A stretch of DNA of 64,000 nucleotides from positions 4,030,001 to 4,094,000 of the forward strand of contig JAMXSV010000003.1 in NCBI GenBank assembly GCA_027559495.1. Reading direction: 5' to 3'. The position numbers and the translations under genes were made by a program. This document shows positions 31,441 through 43,366 of the stretch, piece by piece. Source of the DNA: Aurifilum marmelostoma. Taxonomy: Eukaryota; Ascomycota; Sordariomycetes; Diaporthales; Cryphonectriaceae. Every line of letters starts with the position of its first letter. The first letter of the stretch is position 1. The notes beneath the pieces are model-generated. The model was not told the origin of the DNA. It did no database searches and saw only the letters and a list, made by a program, of their open reading frames with translations.

Positions 31441-33719
31441 CGTAAGCGAAAATAGTTGGAAGAGATCTTCACTTCTGCTATGTATTCAGAAATTTGGGTG
31501 CACGGGTTCATGTTCTCTTTGTGAGATACTATTACAGACACAGAAAGATGACTTTATATATTGTTCACGAGTCATCAGCAACAGCAATCGTTATCCTAGA
31601 TCCTCCTCCTCCAGTTACTCCGCCTTGCGGTCCGAACAGGCGCAGCCATTTATTAGTCAAGCAGCAGGAATTTCAGCCTTACAGGGAGACACAGATACGT
31701 TAGCTCGGATAGCGGCAACTTGGATGAGATTCTTACAGTGCCTATCTGCAGCGTGCAGCATCCTTCCTGCAGCCATGTGGTGGTTGCCTTGTGTGAATCT
31801 CGTGAGCAATCTGGTTTTCTCCTCTCGTATTGGTCGTGGACCTTTTCGTGACCCGCCCCCAAATCAGATCTTACCCTGCTTCACCTCTCCTTAGCCTTAT
31901 TACACAAGGAAACTCGCTTGGTGCCGGTCGAAGGGGTTCGAATTCAGTTGATGCTGTGGACTCATGGCATGGAGTGATCCCTCGGGCTATAATCCTGGAA
32001 AGGCATCCACCCCCGGGGGTCAATCGATGACACCTTGAGTTTGTTAGCTAGGATGGTGAATGATACCGTGTATTCCGGCACGAAGGAATCCTTAAAGAGA
32101 AGGACCACAAAATAACTTACTATTGTCTTGGACGCTGCATGGAGTCAGCCAAGCACAAGGGCAGTCACTCACCTGAATGAGACTCGTGCTGATGCGGATC
32201 CATGCCCATGTCCGAGGCGACTGCCCTTTTCGGTGGGCCATGAGCTTGGATATGGCAGGATTCTGTGATTATGAGCGTAATATTATTATCGAATAGCACT
32301 GAACTCTTTTCATTTAGTTGCCTTGTAATGGAGTGAATTTGTAATGCAATACATGCAACGGCCGCATGGCTGCGCGCGAACGCCACCATCCAGGCGGAGT
32401 GCAATCAGAGACTCACACACCTCCAGGACTGATGAGACAACCGACTACCCACGGGACTGAGGTGTTGCCAGAAGACCCCAATCATCGATACCATTATGGT
32501 CAGTGGTTGTGGACCAATCTCATTCGTAATACCTTTGAGACTGCTGACCTGTTTGTTGGCAACTCACGCCCTCGAATCGATCAAGTAAAAGAGCTCTGGA
32601 TTCATCATATGGAACACAGTCAGATGGAACACTACCGAATTTGGCCAGTGACTGATTCATTGTGCTGTCCAGAAGATACCTAGGTAATCTTCATTGGAGT
32701 TATCTTAAAGAAAATCCCAAGTCAGGTGGCCTCCTTCCCACTCAACCCCGTTATCCGGGACATCTCTTTGACCCCCATTCTCTGTTCTCTCTATCAATCC
32801 CGTGTCAATTAGTCTCGGTTATCTCTTTCTATCCTTCAATTGCAATACAATGCATGCCGGGACCGGATCTGATACTCAACAAGCCCTCGACGCCATCAAC
32901 ACAGATAATTTGGGGCGTTGCCTATACACCTTTTCATAATCACTGGATAGGCTCACATTACCACAGTGTAGGTTCTGTAACTCAGAAAAGGCTCTCTCTT
33001 AATTAAGAGTCCAAAGAATCAGTGAAATGTATCTCGATTCAGTAAAAAATCGCCGGCTTAGCCAGGACCTCGGGCCCTTTCTCATCTGGCCAGAAGATCT
33101 TGCTGTCAAGCGAGACTCATCTCTAGTGTGAAAATGCTCTGAATCTGTCTCATAGAAAAGTACAGCGTCCAGTGCCCTGAAGGCCTGGAGCGTTGCTCCA
33201 GATCGAATTAGCGAGGCAACAACACAGCCGATAAGGCTTTGGTTCCGTCTACTCTACCTTCCTTAGAATTTCTATTGGAACGACGGGTCATCGGGTATCT
33301 GGGTCGTGCCTTCAAAGGCTCGAAAAACCATGATCAAACATCCTCAACGATCTCGATCAGGAGACTGGACTGCATGCAACCAAAGACGGTTGAAATGGGC
33401 CCAGGTAGTTGCTATCGGATCGGGGCGGAAGAATGGACGAATAATCTCATGTGTTATGAACTCGAGGCAATGAGACTTGGGGTGACTGACATAGGTCGTC
33501 CAGCCCACATATTGTGCATCATCTAATGATTAATCAGGAGTTTTTTCCTTCCTTTTCTTTTCCTGTGGTGAGTGAAGTACTTTGGACCATGAAACATCTT
33601 CGTGCTCATCGGCTAGATAGTCTAATAAAATGTATGAGAAGAATTGGGGGTATTCAATAAGTCTATACTACACACATATTTACGTCTCAATGCCTCGTAT
33701 ATCCGTGATAGATGGCTCC
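31441..33719. other. Intergenic region at the right border of the cluster
   Basis: About 2.3 kb between the FAD-oxidase start and the DEAH-helicase stop. Short open frames (32366-32683, 33239-33526) match no family. Motif-like sites TCCGAGGCGA (about 32210) and CTCGGATAGC (about 31703) occur upstream of the oxidase. No transporter, acyltransferase or mobile element was found here. Confidence 0.5.
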
Positions 33720-36700
33720 CTACCAGCTCTGAGATCTACCTCCCGGTGGTGCGCTGCGGCCACGGGTCCTGCTCTCAAGCCACATTCTGTCGGCCCTCCC
33801 ACGGTCAAAGCCTGATGCAGATTTATGACCCGCTCGTTCCGTGCGGATGTTGGAGCGGCCCCATGGGCTCTGACGAGGCTCGAAATGTCTGTTCAGATGC
33901 CTCCTCTGAGACATCTCATTCATGTTCCCTTCATCCGGCCTCGTCTTGGGAAAATGAAAGTTGATGGGCACGTCTTTGCCTGCTTCCCTACTTAGAATCC
34001 TGCGCAGCCCACCGGCCAGTTTCTCATACAAGAGATTATCAGCGAACGACTTGCCCTTGAGCAGATTATTGAACGCTGTTCCTAGCATGAGATCTAGAGT
34101 TTGTCGAAAAGCTGCAACCTCACTGGAGGCGGTTCGACCATTGTGCCTAGCCAACGGGCCGCGGGACGTCATCGCTTTCAGAAAGAACCGCAGCCAGCCG
34201 TCCACCTCGAGGATTGGCCCATCTTGTGACAGCTGGCCGGCCATGAGAAGTGCCATCAAAGGCATTCCCACTGTTGTATCCCGCAGGTTCATACGGCCTC
34301 CATCAGCGGATAGTGACAGGCTCGTGAACGTCAGGATACGATCTCTGGGGCCCAAGGCAGCTCCACTGTTGACTGAGGCTTGATGTATGAAAGTGTGTTT
34401 CTCGCCGCGTGTGCGGTAAATCGAGCCTCGGGCTTGCATGGCGACGTTCGGGTACATTCCGGCAAACAACAGAGCCTTGACGAGTTCTTCGGAGTCCGAG
34501 TTCTCGTTCAACAATTCTCCACCATAGCGGAGACTGTTCTCGGAGGAGCTGCTAGTCCGAATGAGGCCGGTCTGCTGTAAAATTTCCTCGATCTGCCTGC
34601 CGGTGGATTCAATGCTTCTAAATGCGCCTCGGTGTATGAAATTCTCGTTGAGAATGGTGTAAGCTACTTGGGGGGTTGTAGCGACTTGAAGCGTGACGAG
34701 CTGTCTCAAAAGCTCCCAGGAGCATGATGTGGTCGCTCTTGGAAGCACCTGCAAATTGTTTCTTCACTCGATCAACCTCTTTTCTTTGCTCCAGAGGGCT
34801 AACAAAGAGTGAGCGCTCATGAGCTGCTGCGCCAAGTATGATCATGGGATCCAAGCATCTGAAAATGACGCCAAGCACGATCATCTTTCCCAGAGTCGGA
34901 TGTACTGGCAAAGATGCCAGAAGGCGACCCAAAGGCTTCAGGTCTTCCTCTTCGCTGATCGCACCCAGCATAGTGAGATCACGTAAGGCAGTATCGACTG
35001 CGGTGGGAGAAGGCGGCTCGATAGCCCCGGCAAGGAAATCCCGTACAGGCATTTTGAAAGCTTGCGTCTTGACATCGAGACAGATTTCCTGTAGATCTGA
35101 GCGCAGCAGCTCTGGCAGACCGATGGCCCTCATCGACTCGCGGCGTGAGGTAGTGAACAAGGCGTAGTAGTTTCCGTTCTGAACACGTCCGGCTCGTCCT
35201 GATCGCTGCTTGGCGTTGGATTTGCTAACCCACGTGCACTGCAGCGAGGTGATGCGGCGCACCTGGTCGTACCGCTTCTCCCGGCTCTTGCCAGTGTCCA
35301 CGACGTATTGCACATCCGGAATAGTCACCGAGGTTTCGGCAATATTGGTGCTGAGGATGATCTTCCTGCAGCCATCTGGCAGCGGATCAAAGACAGTCTT
35401 CTGGCTGTCCGGGATGGAAGAGTGTAGCATGAAGACCTGGAATCGTTGGTCGTCATTAAAGTTGATTCCCAGAGGCCTCTCATCTCGTAGCATCTGGTCC
35501 AGCTTCACTATCTCGTCCAGACCAGGGAGGAAGACGAGAACCGCCCCAGTCTCTGTTGTCTTGACAATGTGGGCGATCGTCGTCGCAGCTAGACCCAAGG
35601 GGACGAGAGCATCGTCCTTGTTGTCTATCAGCGCATCATCATCCCCAGTAGCGCTGGCTTGGTTCTTCCAGTCGATGACGAGTTCTTGCGTGTTCGAGTC
35701 TGGAACCTTCGAACCCTTGCCCAGACCGCTCTGCTCTGCCTCCAGATATTGCGTCGTCTGTTTGTCCTGTGCTAAAAGCCGCAGGTCGCTCTTGTTATAC
35801 GCGCCTTCCAGCTCATGGAGAATGTTCTCCAGGTAACGTTCCCTCACCGGGAAAGTCCTGCCCGGTACACTCAAGGTTGGACAGTGTGTTGGCTCGTCCA
35901 AAGGCAGGCTATCTTTGAAGTATGCCGCGAAGAGCTCAGCGTCTATGGTCGCACTCATCAGAACGACACGGGGCAGCCTTTTGCCCTGCGCAGCACGAGC
36001 AGCCATGGTTTTCTTGAGCATGATGAGGAGGAAGTCAATGATAATATCCCTCTCGTGGACCTCGTCAATTACCAGGTGCGAAATGTTATCGTAGACCTCA
36101 TCCGGTGCGTGTTGGAGCTGTTGTAACAAGATGCCGGTTGTGCAGTAGACAATACTACCACCTGGCTTTGGCAGCTTTGCGTCGAACCGCACTTGGTAGC
36201 CGACTGTGTCCTGTAGCGTCTCGGCTCGCTCGTCTGCTACCCTCCTGGCCACTGACGTGGCTGCAATGCGGCGAGGCTGGGTGCAGATGACATTGCAGGA
36301 GGCACCGGTTCCGTCTTCGATGGCCTGGTCAAGTAAAATCTGGGGAACCTGAGTTGTCTTTCCACTGCCGGTTGCTCCAATGATGACACAGTAGATGTTG
36401 TTCTGCACAATCTCCCGCACCTGAGGGGCATACTGGGTCATGGGTAATTCCGACCGAACTTGGCGTAACCGTTCCAAGTCGGCACGCTTCCGATACTGGT
36501 CGAGCTTTTCTCGCAGCGCAGCCGACTTCTCAGCAAGCTTGAATTCCGGGAGGGTATGCCTTCGTGCCGTGTGTCGAGCAGTCTCGCCATCGCGCGTGAC
36601 AGCGAACGAATCCGGCCCTGTTTGGAATCCGCTGGCGAAGTTGTGCAACATCCTCATTTCTTGCAGACTCTGCGTGCTGATCGTCAGATCGGCGGGCGGT

Positions 36701-37941
36701 AACTTGCCAAGGTACCTGCCGTTGCCAGCTCGCAACGCCTTGCTAAATTCTGATAAAAGTTCCGGCTTCTTCTCAGCAACTGACAGTGCAGCAATGAGAT
36801 AGGCTATGCTTTGAGCGCTCTTCTTGCCTCCAGACTTGACCACCACCCTTGGTCCCACGGCGACGCCGTCCAGCAGCGCTTGAGCTGCATAAGAATCGCC
36901 CTGCTCGGCCTTAGTCTGTATATCGAGGTAGCCCACCTCTTCGCCAGAGTCTTTGCAGAAGTCAAAGAACTCTGAAGCGTTAGTCGTATTGAGCGCCGTC
37001 GAGTCCTTCACGACAAGCGAGTCTGTACCCTTCTTCAAATGGTATGTTTCGGCCTGTCTTTTGAATTCGAGAGCCGCTGCAGCCTCGGCATGATCCAAAG
37101 AACCGGTGGCGCTGACAGTCACCTTGATATCTTGTTCAGGCATCTCGATATTCACAATGTGCAAACGACGATGCCGCTTGGATGAAAGCCTCGGTATGCA
37201 GCCGTAACGAGCCGCGTAGTTGAAGACATCCACGATGCCACTTTTTTCGTTCCTGACCTCTGTATTGGTGAGCCGGGCTGGTGCCCAAGGCAACGTGAGC
37301 AATCCAGCGTCATACAGCTTTGCCAGAGCATGCAGGCTCGCGGCGTTGGTGGCTTTGCCAAGGGCGTGCCCATCACCGAGTGCGACTAGGTCTTCTCGCT
37401 CGGGAAGTCGAACAGTAATGGTTGTGCGGATGAAGTGCTTTTTGCTCTCTGGGTGCGGTATCCGAGTAGTCTCTTTCGACAGCTCACCCTGTAAGAAGTG
37501 GACGACCGATTCCAAAGCGGTAAAAGACCGTTCCAGCGCCTCCTTTGGCATCTGAGGCAAGTCCTTGTGTGTCGGTATCCGCAGGGTACGACGAATCCTG
37601 CTCTCGCTGAATTCAAGCTCGACTGGCTCTTGCTTCCGAAGGTCATGGCTCATGTTCCTTGCTGGCTTCTTATTTCTATTCGATATGCTTTGCACCTTCA
37701 CGGCATGCTTGTCCTTGGCCTTCCCACGAGCCCTGCCTCGGGCAGCCGCCAGGCCTGTGGCCTCGACATTCTTTCTGCCATACTGTTCTCGTCCAGGCTG
37801 CTCTGCCTGAGACAGGTATGTCCGCTTAGTCTGAAGCGCGTCATGGAAGAAGGTTGGGGAAAGCAGGGGTCGGGCCGCTCGTCTGAAGGTGAGATATCGA
37901 AGTCGGCAGAGGGCAGTGTCGGGTCTGGAGGACGTCGCCAA
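33720..37941 (-). CDS. DEAH-box ATP-dependent RNA helicase, frame break near C-terminal third
   Basis: Large DExH helicase of about 1406 residues, DHX29/30/36/57-like in layout. Single exon from ATG 37941. The N terminus is Arg-rich and lacks acids (MATSSRPDTALCRLRYLTFRR), so mitochondrial targeting is possible. A long N-terminal extension precedes Walker A GATGSGKTTQVP (about residue 520), DEVHERD (about 625), SAT, NIAETSVTI and RSGRAGR (about 912), then HA2 (SDHIMLLGAF) and an OB-fold (ALLFAGMYPNVA). At the G6 run 34670-34675 the frame shifts by one base. Removing one base joins SSRYNP to QVAYTILNENFIHRGAF, the expected continuation. A splice that would restore frame exists, but it would delete the conserved HA2 segment, so a true one-base shift is favoured. 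The tail is Arg/Ser/Gly-rich. The gene borders the terpenoid cluster and looks like ordinary housekeeping. Confidence 0.87.
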
Positions 37942-39357
37942 CGTGCGGTTTGCCTGCGACTATTAACATTCACGTCTTGCGAAGTGAAAAGACCCAAATC
38001 AAGACAATACTCACAAGTAACCACCTCATCCCTGCATTGTCATCGAAGAAAACAGTCCCTGGGACTCTGCAGTGCTCAAAAAAGGGTTGTTCGTGTGTAT
38101 GTGTATGGCAGTGATCTAGAGATGCAAATGTTTTTTCTTCTTTTTCTTGCAGGGCAAAAAAAAGCACCATGATGCATGTGCTACGCCCATAGCATGTGGG
38201 TCTGCTGGAACGCTGCTACTGCAGCGGCAGGGGTCTAGGATCCTCGCCAGTTCTTGATAGAAAAATCAACCACAGTGCCGTGGCGACTAGCCTATGTAAG
38301 GGTACTACCCTAGGGTACTTACTTACAGTAGGTACTCAGGTACCGTAAGCTTCTCGCCCATCATGGTCCGCTACATACAACCTATCAATATCCACACGGC
38401 GGACCGTTCTCGCTCAACCTCTCCTATGAGTTCAAGCCAGATGTGAGATCACACATCTAGAGTGTCCTGTAGCTGTCAGGGCCCAATAGGTTTTGTACTG
38501 CGATGCCATCTTTTAAGATGTGATGGTTGTTGCATCCGGGCTGCATCTTCATCCTTCCAAAGAACTTTTTCCACAGGGCTACTGAAGCTCGCTTTGCAAA
38601 GAGTATTTCAGTAATTGAGAAGTGTCTCTCCAATTCAATTTGTCACGGTAAATAAACACTTATCATCGAAATGTGCGATCCAGAAGGCGGGGCCACAGTC
38701 AAGAGCAGGAATTCTCGTTAGATAGCTGATGGACGTCTTCAAATGCGAAAGCCTCCTCTCTTACACGATTTCATGGCTTTGAATCCAGTAGTGTATGCCG
38801 GGTCCAGTGACTCGTTACCCTACAGCAACAAAGCTAAGGCAGGATTGACTCTATGTAGACGTACACGTCTTGAAAGCGCAGCAAGGTGCTACACACGCTC
38901 AGTCAGTCATGCGCGCTAGAGCGACCGTCTAGGATGAAAAACATACATACATATGACTTGGAGGGAGGTTGGGAGGCGATCAAGATGTTGAGAATATTGC
39001 TTATGTGAGCGCTTACTTTACATATAACAACGGGCATAGCTTTCTGAAGCCCATCTGCAATTCATGTGCCTAGGGATGCCCGACTCGGGAGGCCTGCTGC
39101 TTCGCGGTTTCCTGTTAACCCGCCAATACTTTGGCATATATCGCGAGTATGGAAGGCGTATCCGATGTGAGAATGCAAGCACTTATGAGTTTCTGGCCCT
39201 CGATCGACCATGTTTGTTTACTGGGATCCTTGAAAGACCAAGCCCTGACATTTTCATGTGCCAACCTTGATAAAGAAGCATGCCGTGTCCATTTCCTGGT
39301 TTTGGTCCAAGTCAACAATCAACTCCTGACTCTTCTCACAACTGTGCGAAGGCAGCC
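37942..39357. other. Intergenic, nothing recognised
   Basis: About 1.4 kb upstream of the DEAH-helicase gene. It contains a GTAC-rich patch at 38295-38345 (repeated GTACT/GGTACT units). No gene or RNA signal was seen. Confidence 0.5.
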
Positions 39358-39907
39358 ATGATGCTACCAGAAGATTCTTCGTCTCGCAACAACAAGCCTG
39401 ACTTTCTCAACGACTCTCTAAATTTCGCTATCTTCACAATCAACATTTGGCTTCTTTGTCTGATCTTGGTGATCATCGCCGTCCGGATTTATGTTCTGGC
39501 CTTTGCAACGCAGAACATCGGCTGGGACGACAGTAAGCATTTCTTGCTCCCAGAACCGTCCCGCAGGACAACGAAACTAACTAGTATAACTACTAGTACT
39601 GGTCCTCTTCATCTATATTCTCGACCTGATGCTGGCTGGGCTTTTCTTGCATTGTTCGTTGTCACCTTAACACATCCCGAATCACAAGCATCACTGACCT
39701 TCTGAACAGTACAGATCAAAAAGCGGCAACTTGGCCATGGCGAGTCTCCAGAAAGAGGTCACGGCCGCAAGGGCGGTGTTCTGGGCATGGAATGAGTTGG
39801 TAGTCATTAACCGGGATGAAGAGACTGGAGTTTACCATGTGATGAAGGATCAAGTCGGAGCAGCGATACTGGATGACAGGGGGCCTCTGCCTAGGATAAT
39901 AGAATAA
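39358..39907 (+). CDS. Doubtful small membrane protein gene
   Basis: Possible short gene of two or three exons. Exon 1 (39358-39532) encodes a strongly hydrophobic helix (IWLLCLILVIIAVRIYVLAF) followed by NIGWDD, wording typical of fungal rhodopsin-like or Pth11-related membrane proteins (usually more than 300 residues). A GTAAGC donor follows, and an acceptor at 39596 would lead to a second hydrophobic helix (ILVLFIYILDLMLAGLF). A further open frame at 39737-39907 encodes a 56-residue soluble piece ending GPLPRIIE. Joining it requires a weak donor, and two frames compete. Either a small two-helix protein or the decayed 5' end of a seven-helix gene. I favour a relic but cannot decide. Confidence 0.3.
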
Positions 39908-41525
39908 CCTCGTCCAATCTTTATGTTCAAGAAAACCTCGGGCGCTCGATATGCTCAAGTGAACCTTTCTGGGTCTCCTAGAACGTCAAAGAAAGCCTCG
40001 TATGCATTTTCCAATATCGGCCCGTCTCGGAGGCCCGGGCGTACAGTATCGCAAGATAATGATCGCATAGATGGTAAACTATTTTTTGTGTCTCGTCAAG
40101 CTAGACTTCATTTCAAATGGCATGAATATGATACAGGATCTCCGCGCCCGGTGTGACTATTAATAGACGACACCTGCTCTTCTTGCTGCCACTCCGCCCA
40201 ATGTGGAAGTTGGTACCTCCGCTTCGAGAAAATTGTGCTGAGGATCATGCCGCCATCGGGACTCTTGTATGCACAGATCACGGCGACATGGTAGTCTTAG
40301 TAGACCATCAAGTTGCGGCTGTATCCTGTCTGTTGTACACATGCACGTGGTATATAACATGGCACCCCATAGGTTGTGTTGGTGAGTGCTGTGCGTGACA
40401 AGGGAATGGCCGGGCAACCTCTCACTGGACATTTATAGGCCATGTCTCAATCCGCTTCTTCGGGACCAGACTCAAAGATACTTCTACCTAGGTAATTAAT
40501 TTGGAGCCGTCAGTGTACAGAGGGGCAGGCTCACACAGTTAATTGCTCAATGAAAGAATTTGAATAGGTAGTGGGCCGCCTCCAAAGCGAGCCAGTCATG
40601 CATTCGGCAAATAGGGTGAGGAAACGGGAATCGACTGAGGCGAGGGGCGATTCGAACAGCTATGGTTTGCGAGTGAAAGGCAAAAATGACAGTTATGAAC
40701 ATAATGGACAATGGAGTTTGGCTGGCGACAAGCTCATTGTCTACTCACAAGGGTACGTATCACTTTGTGGTGGAAAGAAGGCATTCTGTGAGCATTGAAC
40801 CCATGTACGTAAGTACAGTGTCTTAGCAGAGAGTTGTGCTCAGTAAGAACGGCCTCAGGGTTAGGAGTTTTCCTGATCCATTGATTGAAGTTACCAGCTG
40901 CACATCAGAACAAGAGAACCACACAGTAAAATTCGGTGACCCAGACCAAAGGAACAGGGTTGGGTCAGCAAGACTTGCTAACTTTAGACAGGAAATTTCT
41001 GGTACTTTTACACCTCTTCAAAGCAGAGATTTTGTCTGCTAACAAGTTGGCTTTTGTTCTTTAGTCGCAGACCCCGAGCCAGTCGGGGAGCATCACGTGG
41101 TCTGCCACTGGTTTTTGGTTGCGCTAAGCCTAGAATCCATTAGCGCGAAATTCTGAACCCCCACAAGCAAGCTCGTCCAAAATTCAAACGTGCAACATCT
41201 TCTCTTTCCCCTTCGCATCCAACGAACGAGCCGACAACCAACCTCAACCATCTCAACGATTGCCTCTGGTGACCATAGACCTCATCAGGTATGTACGATA
41301 TAAGGAAGGATCTCAAGATTTACCTTTCTCTTCATCCCGCCCTGCCCTAATCCACCACTCTCACACGTTCTTGTGTCGAGGCGTCTTTTTTTCCTTTTTT
41401 TTTTCTTCTCACCTTCCCTTCCTCCACTTGCAACTGCAATTCACGATCACCCAGGCATCCTGCGTCGATCCAGACCCTGATAGCTAACGTCTCTTTCTGT
41501 CCCCAAACACACAGAAACCGCAATC
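39908..41525. other. Intergenic region and promoter/leader of the eS8 gene
   Basis: About 1.6 kb. A 77-codon frame from ATG 39923 (stop at 40154-40156) has plausible composition but no recognised family. From about 41150 the sequence becomes C/A- and pyrimidine-rich, typical of ribosomal-protein promoters, and it contains the leader intron listed separately. Confidence 0.45.
41289..41514 (+). other. Leader (5'UTR) intron of the eS8 gene
   Basis: GTATGT donor after CTCATCAG, a long pyrimidine tract, branch-like GCTAAC near 41482, and acceptor CACACAG at 41514, 11 bp before the start codon. Introns in this position are common in fungal ribosomal-protein genes. Confidence 0.7.
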
Positions 41526-42273
41526 ATGGGTATCTCTCGCGACTCTCGTCACAAGCGCTCCGCCTCTGGCGCCAAGCGTGCCTACTACCGTACGTCGAGC
41601 CCGAATGAATAATAAATATCGAAAGCCCGTATCGCTTTCGGAGCTCTGTTTTCCTCGTCTCCTCCTGAGAGGGGTCGGGATTCACCCTCCGGAACATACG
41701 TTCTGACCTCCGTCAATAGGGAAGAAGCGCGCTTTCGAGGCCGGCCGCCAGCCGGCGCAGACCCGTATCGGTGCCAAGCGCATCCACACCGTCCGCACCC
41801 GCGGCGGTAACCACAAGTACCGCGCCCTGCGTCTCGACAGCGGTAACTTTGCCTGGGCCTCCGAGGGCGCCACCCGCAAGACCCGTGTGATCGGCGTCGT
41901 CTACCACCCTTCCAACAACGAGCTCGTCCGCACCAACACCCTGACCAAGTCCGCCGTCATCCAGATCGACGCCGCCCCCTTCCGTCAGTGGTACGAGGCC
42001 CACTACGGCCAGCCCCTCGGCCGTAGACGCCAGCAGAAGGCCGCCGGTGGCAAGGAGGCCGCTGAGGAGGTCAAGAAGAGCAAGAGCGTCGAGAAGAAGC
42101 AGGCTCAGCGCTTCGAGAAGCACGGCAAGGTCGACCCCGCCCTCGAGAAGCAGTTCGAGGCCGGTCGTCTGTACGCCGTTGTTGCCTCGCGCCCCGGCCA
42201 GAGCGGTCGCTGCGATGGCTACATCCTCGAGGGCGAGGAGCTCGCTTTCTACCAGCGCAAGCTCCACAAGTAA
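41526..42273 (+). CDS. RPS8: 40S ribosomal protein eS8
   Basis: Structural protein of the small ribosomal subunit, 205 residues. Exons 41526-41589 and 41720-42273; the joined codon gives Arg in YYRKKRAFE. The family signature is clear: MGISRDSRHKRSASGAKRA at the start, RRGGNHKYRALRL-like GGNHKYRALRLD, VVYHPSNNELVRTNTL, IDAAPFRQWYEAHYG, and a C terminus GYILEGEELAFYQRKLHK. Codon use is strongly biased to C-ending codons, as expected for a highly expressed gene. A second intron lies in the leader. It converges on GYP5 with about 1.1 kb between stops. Confidence 0.97.
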
Positions 42274-43366
42274 GCTTGTGGTCGCTGTGGCGGTGGTGTT
42301 GCGGTAGGCTGGCTTGAGCCGTTGGGGGGAAACTTGATACTCCAAGGAGGAAGCAAGCAGGATGGAGGGTTAGTCTAACATGGAAAGAGAGGGCCAAGGT
42401 CACTTCGGGATCATTTGCCCCTTACTCCAAACCTCATCATCCAAACAAACAAAAAATCGGACTCGGTGTTCAACGGATCAATTATCGGCTACCTTTTCAT
42501 GATTTTCGGTGGCTATTGGGCTGTATTTACGGTTCAGCAGTGAAAGATGCTTTTCCCTTTTACACACGTTCATCGCATTTCCGGAGGGGACAGACAGGGA
42601 AAGGGTCAAATGGGAATCAATGGAACAAAAAAGAAATGCCTTCACAAATGAACATGTCCGTTGTCCACAGAGTTGTGCATTCTTGATCCCTACTTGTGTG
42701 CAGTAAAGCCAATCATGCAATTTGTAGTTGTGTTGATCGCTTTCCGTCTGTTCGCTTTGCAGGCTGTTTGTGGCCTACCTTAGCGCGACTGCCAGTGCAA
42801 AACTCTCAACCAGGGGTAAGAGGGTAGTTGAGGGGGGGTCCACCCCTTGTAGAGAGCCGCCAGTCTCGTTATACTAGCTCTACCATAAAATTCACCACCC
42901 TTTGCGATAGCACCCACAACAAGAGAAAAAGAGAACAAGTGTAATCACAACTCGATCTACAGGACAGAGCAAGACGCTAAGGATTTTGGTTTGGAATGTT
43001 TTATAGTCAGAAAACCAATGTCATTTTATACATGGTGTTCGTTTACCTCCTCTCTTGTCCACGCAAAACCAAGCCAAGTCTAAAGTCGCCCGTCCACCTA
43101 CTCGCCCATCCTGCTTGCTTGTTTACCTATTTTCCTGCTATGACCAACAAGAATCATAACCATGAAAACTCCTCTGTGCACCACTGTTGGTCAGATACGC
43201 CGGTTGAAAACAGTAATCAATTGCGATATGATGTGTGCACGCTGTTCTTTGTTATGTGTATCATGCTGTAAGTCGCAAGTTGTGGGTACAGTAGGTAAGT
43301 ACACCGCCGTAGTTGCCTTCGGCTTCCAGTGGATGGTCCTGGCCCTGTGTGTGTGTGTCACACTCT
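42274..43366. other. Convergent spacer between eS8 and GYP5
   Basis: About 1.1 kb containing the two 3' ends. No coding signal or repeat of note. Confidence 0.55.

Noticed and set aside
31900..31960. GGTTCGAATTC as a possible tRNA T-arm
   Set aside because: No matching acceptor, D or anticodon stems around it.
34660..34770. 85-nt in-frame intron to explain the DEAH-helicase frame change
   Set aside because: It would delete SDHIMLLGAF, a conserved HA2 segment of these helicases; a one-base homopolymer shift is simpler.
41713..42345. 210-codon minus-strand frame over the eS8 exon
   Set aside because: Leu/Gly/Ala/Val-rich shadow of a C-biased ribosomal gene; eS8 on the other strand is certain.
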